The translations under genes and the position numbers were made by a program. Positions 38,091-49,129 of a stretch of DNA of 64,000 nucleotides are shown piece after piece. The notes beneath the pieces are model-generated. The model saw only the letters and a program-made list of their open reading frames with translations. It made no database searches and was not told the origin of the DNA. The DNA comes from Collybia mongolica (Eukaryota > Basidiomycota > Agaricomycetes > Agaricales > Clitocybaceae): positions 1,736,001 to 1,800,000 of the forward strand of contig JAAXNY010000009.1 in NCBI GenBank assembly GCA_013420905.1, given 5' to 3'. Within the stretch, counting starts at the first letter, position 1. Every line of letters starts with the position of its first letter.

Positions 38091-38324
38091 GATGTCATAT
38101 ACTCTATACAAGTTTTTTTATCAAAGATTTCCCATTGTATAACTATTTGACAACGCGACGCGAATGTGCCCCTGGCGTGACTCTGTCACAATCATGTGCT
38201 CGAACCAATTTTTTTGGATTGATCATCGGAAGCAATTTGGATAGTACAGCGGTCGCTGAGGAACAGCTTCTAACCGTTGTCTGTCCCTTTCATACGCGCC
38301 TCCTCTCCTCCATATTATTCTTCA

Positions 38325-39932
38325 ATGTCCACACGGAACCTGCTCACCGCCCATCTTCGTAGGGAGATGTTCCGACGGTCCAGGCGGACCCCCTCTCGTC
38401 TCATGAGCACCCTGCCCCGTCCATACACATTCCACATAGGCGCCAGCTGGGCAGGGAAAACAGAGGAACAGACCAAAGTAAAAAAGGTGCCCTTTCCCGC
38501 GGACGGCCAGGTAGGTGCCTGGAGGGACCACACCCTATCGCGCCCTAAAATGGTGAAGAGCGATGACGCGGGTGAGGACTTTTTTTATGTCCAAGAGGTA
38601 CGCCGGGCCCATCACATCCTCACGCAAAGACGTCAATATACTCACACAATAAATGTACATTCGCATAGATGCGAAATAAATCAGTGGGTGTCTGAATGAC
38701 CCATTGGCATATCACTTTGCCTCATCATCTTTTTTTCTTTCTTTTTTTCTTTCTCTCCCAAGGGCGTATCGTTTGGCGTCGCGGACGGCGTTGGCGGGTG
38801 GGTAGACAGTGGCGTTGATCCCTCGCTATTCTCACAGGCACTCATGTACCATGCTCATCGATATTCCCGGAACGCGTGGGCAGGCGAGCCAGAGATCGAC
38901 CCGACGCTAGATTACGAAGAACGTGAGCAGATAGAAGGCTGGGAAATGACACCATATGAATGCCTGGATCTGGCATACGGAGGTGTACTGAGGGAGAAGT
39001 TCGTGCAGGCTGGTGAGCAATAACTATGCTCTCCTCCCAGATTCGACTAACTCTCTTTCGTCTTTTTTTCCCCTGCTCCCCCAAGGGTCGAGTACAGCAT
39101 GCCTGATCACTATGAATGCGTCTTCAGGAGTGCTGCGCTCGGCAAAGTGAGCACAAAAATTCTAGATTCTCTTTGCCTGCCCTAATATTTTTGTTCAAGT
39201 CTGGGCGACAGCGGGTTCATGGTCATTCGTTCATCCTCCATATTGCATAGGCAGCGCGCTCAGACCCACTTTTTTAACTGCCCAAAGTCAGTGCCGGCAC
39301 CGCAAAGATACGGTGTGCCGCCAACTAACGTCTCCGGAAAGGCAGTTAACCAAACTCCCTGTGAACTCGGGACGCAAGTTTTCACGAGCGTGTGTGGATT
39401 CCCCGAGTGAGGCAGAGACATTTCGAATAAAGCTTCGTGATGGGGACATTGTCGTTGCCTATGTATGTCGCTTCTTCTGTCGCTCGAAGTCCCTTCTTAC
39501 CAAAGACACCAGACGGATGGCCTTTCAGACAATGTATTCTCATCGGAAATCGTCACTATTTGTTCACTCGTCGCTCGACACGGAGGATCAGAGGACGAAC
39601 AAGTACAGGCGATAGCCGATAGACTCGTTGAATACTCACGGCAATGCATGCAGAGCAAAGCACGAGTTAGCCCATTTGAGAGTACGTCCCTTACTTGTTT
39701 TGAGGCAGAACCTTGATTTACCATCAACTATAGGAGAGGCAGCGAGGCAGGGAATGTTCTTCCGAGGGGGCGTAAGTACGATTTGTTCTTCTGGAAATGA
39801 CCATCTAACGATGCCCTGCACAGAAACCAGACGAGTATGATCTTGACTGCACACATGTGGAATGGTCTACTGATTTCACGTCTTGTTTCTAGTGTGACAG
39901 TCATCGTTGGACTTGTTCGAGAAACATCGTGA
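38325..39932 (+). CDS. PTC7: PP2C-type protein phosphatase, PTC7-like
   Basis: A metal-dependent Ser/Thr phosphatase. Yeast Ptc7 acts in mitochondria on Coq7 and coenzyme Q synthesis. The N-terminus MSTRNLLTAHLRREMFRRSR is basic, as expected for mitochondrial import. Motifs in order: KSDDAGEDFFYVQE (metal-site DAGED), GVSFGVADGVGGWVDSGVDP (ADGVGGW hallmark), SSTACLITMNASSGVLRSAN, LGDSGFMVIR, DGDIVVAYTDGLSDNVF and, at the end, VTVIVGLVRETS. At least six introns are needed. The intron after VQE (about 38599-38761) is unusually long for this window and carries a long T/C tract. The gene converges on DPP3 with 158 bp between stops. Confidence 0.9.
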
Positions 39933-40090
39933 TATTCCCTATCCACCCCACACCTTCCGACTTATTTATCACATTATCAAGATCACACACAATTGGAACT
40001 AATCATATTACTATACGCTGCATATATTACTCATATTTCGATATCCTTATCGACAATACACCTGTTTTTCGGTTGATCCTACTTATGAGT

Positions 40091-43000
40091 TTACAAATTT
40101 CTTTCAATAAAACTTTCGATGACACCAGCTGCTGTGAGAGGATACTCCTTCAGTTGAACCTCACCGTCGACAATTTGTGTGTTGGGCTGGACGAATATTT
40201 TCCTGGGCTGTAAATGATTGTGGATTTTGTCAGACTCCCACAGTTGAAATACGAGTACATACAAGTTTCTTTTGTAAAACGAGGTCACGAATCTCTCCTT
40301 CCCACCCAGCAATAGGTTTTGTGAGCTTATTGTAGAAATCCTTGGAGCCGGGGCCGTCGGCCGTGGCCTTCAGAACTTGCAATTCAACGAGTAGTCTCCC
40401 AACGATATCTTTACCCTCGGTCAGGACCTTTGCCCGGTCCACCTACAGGGACAACATCAGCATCACCGAATTGAAACTTTGTATGTTGCACATACTCGAA
40501 CGTATAGACCCTGCAGTCTGCCACTTGCACCACGCACTTCTTCCAGTCGAGCAATACCAGATTTGATCAGGTATTGAGTAATTCCAAGGCTGAGTGGGAA
40601 TAACATTGGAAAGTGATTGAAAGATTTCTCAGGAATATCCTACCGGGCTTGCATATGAGCTTGGCCATGTTTCTGTGTAGCAGGGTCGTAGAATTCCAAT
40701 GCCCTCAGTCCAGCCCGAGCCATTAGGAGGAAAGTGATGTATTGAATGTCTTCGATCTCTCTCTTGTCGGTATACTGTCACAAAAAGAAATTGACCATAG
40801 TCATTATATAGGACCTTTGATTATATAGGAGTTTTGATGCTGACCTTGAAAATCTTCAGAATATCAAGGTTACCAACCACTGGAGGTATCATGAGGACCA
40901 ATAATAAATCAACACATTCGACCTTACAGAACAGGGCAACTGTCTCGGCACGACATTCTTCCATTGAAGATGACACTTCTCCAAGGACAGAACCCGGGGT
41001 CTGCCCTGGCTTGTACCACGATGTACTAGGAGCAGTAAATAACAAGTAAGTAACCAGGTTCTACTGTGACGCACATGGGTTTTCCAGTGAGTGGGTTGAT
41101 GACCTAAGAGGAACTAGGCAATGAGAATAAACTAGCATGTTAGCATTTTTACCGACCTTCTCGGGGTCGAAATTCTTTTTGCCATCGGGACCTTCTTCGA
41201 AAAGCTTTCCAGAACCATGACCAAGGAGTTCGTGGTTCGCCACCTGCAGTTCAAAGGCACGGCTGTCCCAAGCGTTGTAAAGGTCCACATCGTCAGGATG
41301 AATAAAGGTGAGTTCCTCATCTGTTGAATAAATTTAGATTCCAAGAGTCAGAATGTCGCCACTTACTCGGCGCTTTGGCGGCAAGAATATTCTGAGATAC
41401 AAGAATGTTCATATTTACTCAAATAACCGGAGAATATAGACAAGATAGAAAATTGCGTACAGCGAGAGAGACATTTTTAAAACCAGTGGATTCCCTGATA
41501 TCGTAGTAGTTCTAAGAGGCAGAAGATCAGGTCGATGACAAGGATCAACTCAATCGACTAACAGGAATCTAGGCCAACAAATCAGATCAAAGAATAAGAA
41601 TCATGGTTTTAAACATACATTGATGCCGGCGGGAATTCCTTGATAGAATCAGATCAACATTAAGATTAAAATTGGGAACGAAAGGGTACACTCTTACCAC
41701 CTGTTGCAAACGACACGACCTCCAGTGCGGTGAAATCCGGTTTTCTGAATACATCGACCTCAAAGTCCTTGCCCCATGGCAGAACCTTGATCAGTTCGGG
41801 AGCTCTGTTCACAAGAGTTTCATACTTGGCACTGAGTTGTTTGTTGACAATTGCAGTAAAACCTAAGAGATAATGGGGTCAGGTTCGCAACACATTCGAT
41901 AGAGGGTATTGAACAAACCTTCCCATTCTGCTCTCCCTCCATAAGGGTCAACATACGTTTCTACGAACTGAAAGGGGGTAAACGCCGGATGCAGCACAAG
42001 AAACATTGATGGGCTTACCCCGATGTACGATTCCACAACAGGACCAACATCCTTGACCCAAGACTTCGACGCATCCTTATGATCCTGAATGGAGCCACTC
42101 CGGAACCTGAAGACTTTTTTATAAGAGTAACATGAAATCAAATTCGCGCCTTCCATACGATTTGATATAACCATCAATCATAGCAGCTTGATTCTCGTTA
42201 GAAGCATATTTCCTAGCCTGACAGGACGATGCATCAGAAGTGAAGACAAGGAAACCATTTCTATACCTCTTCGAGTGCTTTGACAGCCGCCTGGAGGGGG
42301 GCAGAAAAATCGCCAAATTCTACCTTCAGCTTCGCCTTGGTGGATTGATCATCGATATCGTGGATCGCAGGTGGTTGGGTATCCGCCGATGCAACCAACA
42401 ATGTAAAATCACTAGTTCCATTCTTCACGATCCTAAGATATAATATCAGTCCATGACACATGATCCATGTTATAATGTACCGTGTATTTAAGACATCAAT
42501 CCCTAAAGCTTCGGCCGCTGTTTGAACAGAAGCGACTTCTTCATCAGAGATGGGTTCACCCAGGTAATAATTCGAGATATGTCCGAGACTCCTTTTCCCA
42601 ATAAAAAGGTTGGATTCGGGAGTGAGGGAATAAATGTGATCTTTGAGCTTGTCGGGTGTCAAAGTACTGACGCTCTTTGGTGCAAAAGTTAACACACCTC
42701 ATGCCATAGAGAAATAGCATTTTTGTTGGCAGAACACGAAACGACCGCTTCAAATTTGTCGGATGCGACGCGTGGAATTATCTTCGTAAAACCGAAGGTC
42801 TTGTAATTTACAAGATTGCTTAAGGTCTAGCATCCATAAATGCTGGGTTTTAACTCTTAGTACTCGACTGACCTGCGTTGTGTACTGCATCAGATCCTCC
42901 CATTCCTCAGAGGAGAGGCCCGCATTGCGTTCAAGTGCCGATAAATCAGCAAGGCGGCCATCCCTAGTACTAAATGTCAAAATCAGGAGATCATAGAGAT

Positions 43001-43432
43001 CCGTAGCCCGTGATGTCCATTGCCCTAGTTTTCACTGAGTCGTTAACCTCAGTACTATATGTCCTTACACGACTAACCTTGGATAATCCGGGCTCCCGCC
43101 CAAGAAGCAAGCGTCAAGTAGTGAGCATACTTCTTCTCCTGTGAGCTGTACCAGAGTATATTAGAGTCTTACTAAAACGTGTGTTTTTGACTTAGTAACC
43201 TTAATTGAGCGAAAGACTTCCCAATATCCAGACTGCACAGAGGGGCTGCACGATCAGCAACAAATCGTTCAGCATTAACGGCTGCTGTTCTGGAGCTTGT
43301 CATTGTGAAATTTCTGGACAGGCTTTGCAGTGAAATGGGCCGAAGCAAGGAGGTCCTCTGAATCAGATATCGATTCGATGACAAGTTCCTTCCAAGAAGG
43401 TGTGGCCCCCACCTGTGACCGGCTCGAAGCAT
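40091..43432 (-). CDS. DPP3: Dipeptidyl peptidase III (M49 metallopeptidase)
   Basis: A zinc exopeptidase that removes dipeptides from short peptides, mostly cytosolic. Zinc-site motifs are plain: [10 protein letters not shown] (41232-41200 region) and [11 protein letters not shown] (about 40975-40945). Other family blocks are [79 protein letters not shown] and the C-terminal [14 protein letters not shown]. About 15 introns of about 50-60 bp break the gene. Two starts are possible. ATG 43303 gives [14 protein letters not shown], the usual cytosolic start. ATG 43432 adds 43 residues rich in Arg, Ser and Leu with no acidic residue, like a mitochondrial presequence. The longer form is given. Confidence 0.94.
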
Positions 43433-43524
43433 CCGGTTTTGTGTGTTGGTGGTGTGGTATAAAGAAACATGGCACGTGCTCACACGGCCTCAAACTCTTA
43501 TCCTCATCAGGGGCGACGCAATCT

Positions 43525-44933
43525 ATGTTCATTCCAGAACAAACGAAAGTTCTCATCGTCGGCGCAGGCCCTACTGGGCTTGCAACAGCTCTGTCTCTTT
43601 TAAATCAAGGTTTCCGCGACTTTGTTATAGTTGAGGAAATATCTTCGAAAGGTCTTGCGTCGCGTGCGATAACTATTCATGCAGCAACTCTTGAGGTAAG
43701 TCCTCTGTGTCACCCTCAGTATACTATCCCCGGGCTCAATACTTGTATAACTTAAAGGCACTAGATTCCATACACTGCGCAGACTCTCTGATCAGCCTTG
43801 GAATCAAAGGGGAAGGGATGGAGGTTTCCGACAGGTCAAGTACTTTCGTTACCGCAACATTTGCTTCCCTTGCATCGTACACTAGGTTTCCCTTCGTGTT
43901 ACTCTTATCCCAAAGTACGACAGAGAAAGTCTTAGAGGCTCGTTTACTGGAGCTGGGAGTGTCTGTTCTGAAGCCCGAAAAGGTCATTGGTCTCAATAGG
44001 AAAGACGATGGAAATGTCCAGGTATTGTTTGAGTCAGGAAAGGTCATCTCCGCTCAGTATATCGTCGGGGCGGACGGAGCTAGGTCAACGGTGAGTATGT
44101 TGGTCTGTGGGATGGCTACCCATTCTCATTCTCGCATTTTTGAGATCCGCCACCTGGCTGGTGTTGGATTTGCTGACCCCGATGGCATGTCTGTCGACGA
44201 GCGATTGACCCAGATGATACTTGCGGATGTCATCTTCTCTTCTGACAGTATAGCCCTTCCGAAAAATACAGTTCGAGGGACCACCTCTACAGGAAGAGTT
44301 TTTCTTACTGTCCCTTTACCCAAGTCCGTCGAGTCCGACGAGTCAGTTTATCGGATAGGGTTCAACGTTCCTGTGTCGTCCGGACCACTGCCTTCATCGC
44401 CCTCAACAGCCTACCTTCAGCAGTTTCTGAACGATCAAGGTCCTATTCAACTCTCTTCCAATCCGTCAGTCAATCCAAATCCGGTTCACATATCGAAGAC
44501 TATATGGGCAACTCGATTTCGAACGCATGCTGCCATTGCTGATAAATTCCTCGTTCATATACCCTCTGACACTGCTGATCCTACACGCCGAACAGCAGTC
44601 GTCCTTGTCGGAGATGCGGCTCATATACACGCCCCAGCAGGGGGTCTCGGTATGAACCTGGGTATACGCGATGCCATTGATTTAGGAGTCGCGCTTAACA
44701 CGCATACCAAATCGTCAGGTGAGGACAACAATGTACTGGAGGAGTACGCATCAATTCGACGAAGCCGAGCGCTTTCAACAATCCGCCTTACTAAGCGCAT
44801 CATGTATGTCGTCGGCACGCTCGGCGCTACTCAATTCCTTAATATTAGCTACTGGGGCATCAGGTTACTCGCTATGATCCCTTTCCTACAAAGACTAGTG
44901 GCGTGGAATCTCAGCGGATTGGGAAACAGGTGA
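43525..44933 (+). CDS. FAD-dependent aromatic-ring monooxygenase (PheA/TfdB class)
   Basis: A flavoprotein hydroxylase using NAD(P)H and O2 on a phenolic or polyketide-like substrate. The start MFIPEQTKVLIVGAGPTGLA contains the FAD-binding GxGxxG (GAGPTG). VIVEEISSKGLASRAITIHA follows, then the DG motif GADGARST, and the second FAD motif GDAAHIHAPAGGLGMNLGIR with DAIDLG. The introns are 43696-43757 and 44091-44144. The protein is about 430 residues, short of the 550-600 of phenol hydroxylases that carry a thioredoxin-like C-terminal domain. It ends in a hydrophobic stretch (LLAMIPFLQRLVAWN), so it may be membrane-associated. The start codon lies 92 bp from the divergent DPP3 start. Substrate unknown. 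Confidence 0.88.
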
Positions 44934-44939
44934 TCCAGT

Positions 44940-45410
44940 GTGATACAGTGTACCGACACTCCTTTAAACACAACTTTGAAAAATCAGATTTTTTTGTTCT
45001 ATGGAGCGGGACATCTAGTCACCGCTACTTTTGGACAGCCGCCAATTTGGCACGAATTAAAAATTTTGATGTCAGCAGGGCATCTCTGCATCTTCTTGCT
45101 AAAGTTCCACTGTGAACTTAATTTCATTGAATTCTTTTGGGGTGCAGTCAAGAAGTACTTGCGAGACAACTGTGATTACACATTTCCTGGTCTTCAAAAA
45201 AATATGCCAGCAGCACTCGCTTCTGTTCAGATTTCCACAATCCGGAAGTGGGAACACCGGATGATTCGATGGATGCAGGCATATCGGACTGGTTTGGGCC
45301 CAAAAGCAGCTCAATTTGAGGTCAAGAAGTTCAGCTCGACAAAATATAAATCCCATCGACGTCCTCCTGAGCGGTTGGCACGCTTTTTCGACACATCTGC
45401 ACGGATATAG
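44940..45410 (+). pseudogene. Truncated Tc1-like DDE transposase (C-terminal fragment)
   Basis: The fragment begins only six bases after the monooxygenase stop codon. It carries the last catalytic block of a Tc1-type DDE transposase in the form KFHCELNFIEFFWGAVKKYL (the HCELNxIE...FWG motif with the catalytic Glu), then STIRKWEHRMIRWMQAYRTG and a basic C-terminus (KKFSSTKYKSHRRPPERL). The N-terminal DNA-binding part and the first two catalytic Asp are missing, so it is a dead 3' remnant. It is unrelated in detail to the intact Tc1 element at 47.7-49.3 kb. Inverted ends were not found. Confidence 0.75.
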
Positions 45411-45552
45411 ACAAGATATAGATCTTATCTCTCTTATCTTATCTGATCTTACATAATAGCGCCAATTGCCGTCACGAAAAAATAATAACTCATGTCGGTT
45501 TGACTTTCAGGACAAATCCTCTGGAGATTTTGTTCCTACAAGCTTATTACTA

Positions 45553-45571
45553 CCCATGCCTTCGGCATGGG
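45553..45571. repeat. GC-rich hairpin 1 (8-bp stem, TTC loop)
   Basis: A perfect 8-bp palindrome CCCATGCC-TTC-GGCATGGG, preceded at 45538-45547 by ACAAGCTTAT, in AT-rich surroundings. The same 10-mer precedes hairpin 2. Confidence 0.85.
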
Positions 45572-45711
45572 GGGGTGGCTTGTCCATTCTGAGGGCAAAA
45601 TTATATTTATACAAATATATAAAGGGAGTTCCAGATATATGGTCACTGGAGTGTGGATTGCAGTTGGCCACAAATGGCGTTGATTTTTTTCCCCCATACC
45701 ACAGGCTCCCA

Positions 45712-46086
45712 GAAGCTCCCCTATATGTTTGGAATTTTTTTGCAGATTTGAGACTCCCAAAATGATGGTTTTCCCAGCCCAAAATAGTGGATCTGAGTGA
45801 TTCTGGCAAAATCCTTGGCCTAAATATAGCAGATTTCAGACCTTCCTTGAGGATTTCTTTCAAGTAATGGGTCACTGGTTCATTTGATCTGTTTCAGTTT
45901 GAGAAGAGCCAGAGCCCAGATTCACAATCTTCAGGAAGCACTAAAAAAAACTTGGTCCTAGTATGGCAAGAATTGTCATGTTTTTTTTTCCATATGCTTT
46001 ATGTTTAATGACATAAGCCCTGGCCCATATAGTGGATTTGAGTCCCATTCTGGCAAAAAACTTTTCCAAACATATAGGGGAGCTTC
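45712..46086. repeat. Inverted repeat pair (23 bp exact core)
   Basis: Positions 45712-45734 and 46064-46086 are exact reverse complements. Weaker similarity extends outward and inward over about 60 bp per arm, leaving a loop of about 330 bp. This could be a foldback transposon remnant. Confidence 0.75.
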
Positions 46087-46742
46087 CAGGGGCCTCATAC
46101 CACTCTAAGGAACAACTGTAAAATTGAAATTTACAACAAATTACATTGGTATTTCAGAAGAGATTCATCTGCTTCATTCTTATTTTTACTGTGGCAAGAA
46201 TAGATGATGACTCATTATTAGGGCTTTTGGTTTTGTAAATGAGATGGTAATTAGTCTCACAACAAATACATGTGATATGTTCCTGCCTACAATCAAGGCA
46301 CTCCCTAGATTGCATACAATCTTATATATTTCCCTGTATACCTCAATTGAGCCTCAAAAATGCATGCTTTGATAAGTATTTTGTAATCAACAGGCTATGG
46401 CCATGGAACTTTATTCAATTGATTTGACCTTTCTAGAATATTTTATGAGAGGGGAGAAAGAAGAATGACACCACTTCCAGATCCCAGCAACAAATGGACA
46501 CATGACCTAGTAGTTAGAAGCCTGAGGGCACACATTTTACAAATTTGATGCTGGACACTTTTGGTCACATGACTAAAAGATGTGTCTGATGGCAAATGCT
46601 GCCTGCTTCTGTTTCAGGCATCCGTTCAATATTGTCATCTTTTTTTGATTAGTCATATTTTTAGTCAGCAAAGCGAATATTAGGTCAGCAAAGCTAGGGT
46701 CAAAACACCCAGCTGTTTTAATGTATAGGACAAGCTTATGGC

Positions 46743-46759
46743 CCGTGGCTACGCCACGG
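46743..46759. repeat. GC-rich hairpin 2 (7-bp stem, TAC loop)
   Basis: A perfect palindrome CCGTGGC-TAC-GCCACGG, preceded at 46730-46739 by ACAAGCTTAT, the same 10-mer as before hairpin 1. Confidence 0.85.
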
Positions 46760-46803
46760 CACTGTGGCACTGGGCCATGGTTCATCACAGATCCTCCAGG
46801 TTG

Positions 46804-46822
46804 CTGGGGGCTCTGCCCCCAG
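46804..46822. repeat. GC-rich hairpin 3 (8-bp stem, TCT loop)
   Basis: A perfect palindrome CTGGGGGC-TCT-GCCCCCAG, 44 bp after hairpin 2 and followed by a run of C. It shares the three-base loop and the GC closing pairs of the other two. Confidence 0.85.
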
Positions 46823-47732
46823 ACCCCCCCCTGGAATATTTATCATATCTCATATCTCAATTTTTTAGTCATTACTTTACTTTTATGGAGAAATCTTATA
46901 TACTATATCCAGCATATCCTATAACCCAATGTCCTATAAAACCCCACATCATATCATTTCAGTTGCACCCCCATTCTTGCCCTTATCTTGCAAATTTTTT
47001 GGAGCTGGGTATCCTACTGCATCCTATTGCACATACCTGGAAACAAATCATATACTCTTAGCTTACCATTTTTATTTCTATCCTATTCATATAGCCCATA
47101 TCATACTTACAGTCACTCTTTATCTCTTAAGGCTCCAATTGTTTCATTTGTTTACTGTTTACCATTTCTGTTTAGTTTACTGACCACCTATCTAAATGGT
47201 CACCATGAGTGATGGGGGGGTGATACTACAGCATGCTGTATTTATATTTACATCATATAACTTCCTATAATTGGCAAATGAAAACTGGCATATATTATAA
47301 ATATCCATTCCATGGCTGTTAAGGAGATATGTACTTATATAAAAGACAGCCAAGGCCTCTTAGATTTGTTCAAACTTCATCATTTTTTTTGTTGATGGTC
47401 CATTACCATTTACTTAATGCATTAATGTTTATTTGAGTCTTTCTGTCCTCAGTGGCCTTCTTGTTATTTGGTAAATGTTTAGTTTACACTGTTTTATAAA
47501 CAAATACTAAACGGTTAGAGCCCTATAACCTCCTATACCTACAATTTTTATACTATCACCTCAGTCCTGCTTTCAGATATGGCCCTTTACTATTCCAATC
47601 CAGCAGTTGGTCAACCACCTTATGCATTATTGTCATATCCTATTTTACCCTGTCTTCCTGGTTTTACAAACCTACTCTTGCACATCCATATTTGTGTTAT
47701 TGCTATATTTATGTCCATATTTCCCCTCTGTA

Positions 47733-47943
47733 CAGTGGCTCAAAAAACTGCCCCAATGTTTGTACATTTTTGAAAGATCAATATGGTATGAAGTGCTGAC
47801 ATAAGCAGGGGACCTGGGGTAATTATGTAAGATACTATGACATCGTGGCTTTCCAATGGACCCTGGATCATGTGATTTGGATCAATATCCATTAAGCTAT
47901 AAGCCAAACAAAATGGTTACTTATTGGGGCAGTTTTTTGACCC
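47733..47943 (+). repeat. Left inverted arm of the Tc1 element
   Basis: The outer 18-mer is at 47740-47757 and the inner, inverted 18-mer at 47923-47940. The arm pairs with 49130-49340. It may contain the transposase promoter and binding sites. Confidence 0.93.
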
Positions 47944-48093
47944 TTATCTTATTTTCCATTATTCTGGCATTTATGATCCAATGCAAGAACATTATGGACT
48001 GTGGGAAGAATAAACAATGTCATGTGACTTTATTTGTATCAATTTGACATGTTGGAATTGGTTCAATCATCTTCTTGACCTCTTACCACCATC

Positions 48094-49113
48094 ATGAAAG
48101 CCATTTCTACTGCTCAGCACAATACTGTTGTTTCTCTCCTCAATGAGGGCTATTCTCAGCGTCAAATCAAGGAGAAAACTGGTCTAGGGAAGGGTACCAT
48201 CAGTAGGATCAGCAAAGATGTGGATGGAAACAAAGAAAACAACCTTGGTGGCCGCCCCTCCAAGCTGTCTGTTCGTGACAAACAGTCAATTATTCGTCAA
48301 ATCAAGTCAGGGAAGCTTGATAATGCAGTTCAGGCTACCCAATTCATCAATGGCATCATCCCCAATCCTGTCACACCCCAGACAGTCAGAAATGCACTCA
48401 AGGAAAATCAATTTTATGCTGCTACAAAGAGGAAAGCTCCTCTTCTCAAACGAGCCCATCGCATCCGGCGTCTCCAGTTTGCAAAATATCATGAAAGCTG
48501 GACTGTGGAGGACTGGAAAAGGGTTCTATGGACAGATGAGACCAAAATCAATAGGATTGGGTCAGATGGAAAGGTTTATGTCTGGAAACAAAGGGGAGAA
48601 CCACCATCTGATAGAACAACATCACCTACTGTCAAACATGGAGGAGGAGGAAACCTCATGGTATGGGGTTGTATGGGGTGGAATGGAGTGGGAAAGCTCA
48701 TAGAGGTGCAGGGGAACATGGACAAGGTTCAATACTGTGAAATTTTGGAGAGTGGAGTTCAGGAAAGTTTTGAGAAGTTGGAAATGGTGGATGGCGAGCG
48801 CTACTTTCAGCAAGATAACGACCCCAAACACACATCTGGACTGGCCACACAGTGGTTTGAAGACAACAACATTCAAGTCCTTGGCTGGCCTGCCCAATCC
48901 CCTGACATGAATCCAATAGAACACCTTTGGGAACATCTCAAGCGCCGTCTTAAAGAATATCCAACACCACCCAAAGGAGTACATGAGTTGTGGGATAGAT
49001 TGGCTGAAGAGTGGGGTGAAATTCCACCAGAGGTATGCCAAAACCTGATAGAAAGTATGCCCAGGCGGATACAAGCAGTTATAAAGGCAAAAGGTGGTCA
49101 TACAAAGTATTAG
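48094..49113 (+). CDS. Tc1-family transposase (DD34E)
   Basis: A cut-and-paste transposase of 339 residues, the usual length of Tc1 enzymes. An N-terminal helix-turn-helix region (VVSLLNEGYSQRQIKEKTGL, then GKGTISRIS) is followed by a GRPSKLS linker (GRPR-box type) and a second HTH with PNPVTPQTVRNALKE. The catalytic triad is intact: Asp in LWTDETKIN, Asp in YFQQDNDPKHTS and Glu in SPDMNPIEHLWEHLKRRL, with 34 residues between the second Asp and the Glu. The ATG at 48094 is the first in frame. No intron is needed. It stops at 49111-49113, 16 bp before the right arm. Confidence 0.96.
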   Translation: MKAISTAQHNTVVSLLNEGYSQRQIKEKTGLGKGTISRISKDVDGNKENNLGGRPSKLSVRDKQSIIRQIKSGKLDNAVQATQFINGIIPNPVTPQTVRNALKENQFYAATKRKAPLLKRAHRIRRLQFAKYHESWTVEDWKRVLWTDETKINRIGSDGKVYVWKQRGEPPSDRTTSPTVKHGGGGNLMVWGCMGWNGVGKLIEVQGNMDKVQYCEILESGVQESFEKLEMVDGERYFQQDNDPKHTSGLATQWFEDNNIQVLGWPAQSPDMNPIEHLWEHLKRRLKEYPTPPKGVHELWDRLAEEWGEIPPEVCQNLIESMPRRIQAVIKAKGGHTKY

Positions 49114-49129
49114 ATAGAAAATTAATAGA

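Larger units (their letters stand above)
45411..47732. other. AT-rich, CpG-poor, gene-free transposon-derived DNA
   Basis: No ORF has recognisable content. The stretch contains repeats listed separately: GC-rich hairpins at 45553-45571, 46743-46759 and 46804-46822, and a 23-bp exact inverted repeat within a longer imperfect one. CpG is rare (a handful in 2 kb, several of them inside the hairpins). Confidence 0.7.

Noticed and set aside
18409..44933. A secondary-metabolite cluster (SDR, SET, monooxygenase, hydrolase)
   Set aside because: The enzymes are scattered among conserved housekeeping genes over 26 kb. No backbone synthase, transporter or cluster regulator is seen.
47200..47225. G-run as a possible boundary or origin
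   Set aside because: Only a short homopolymer in AT-rich DNA with no associated repeat.
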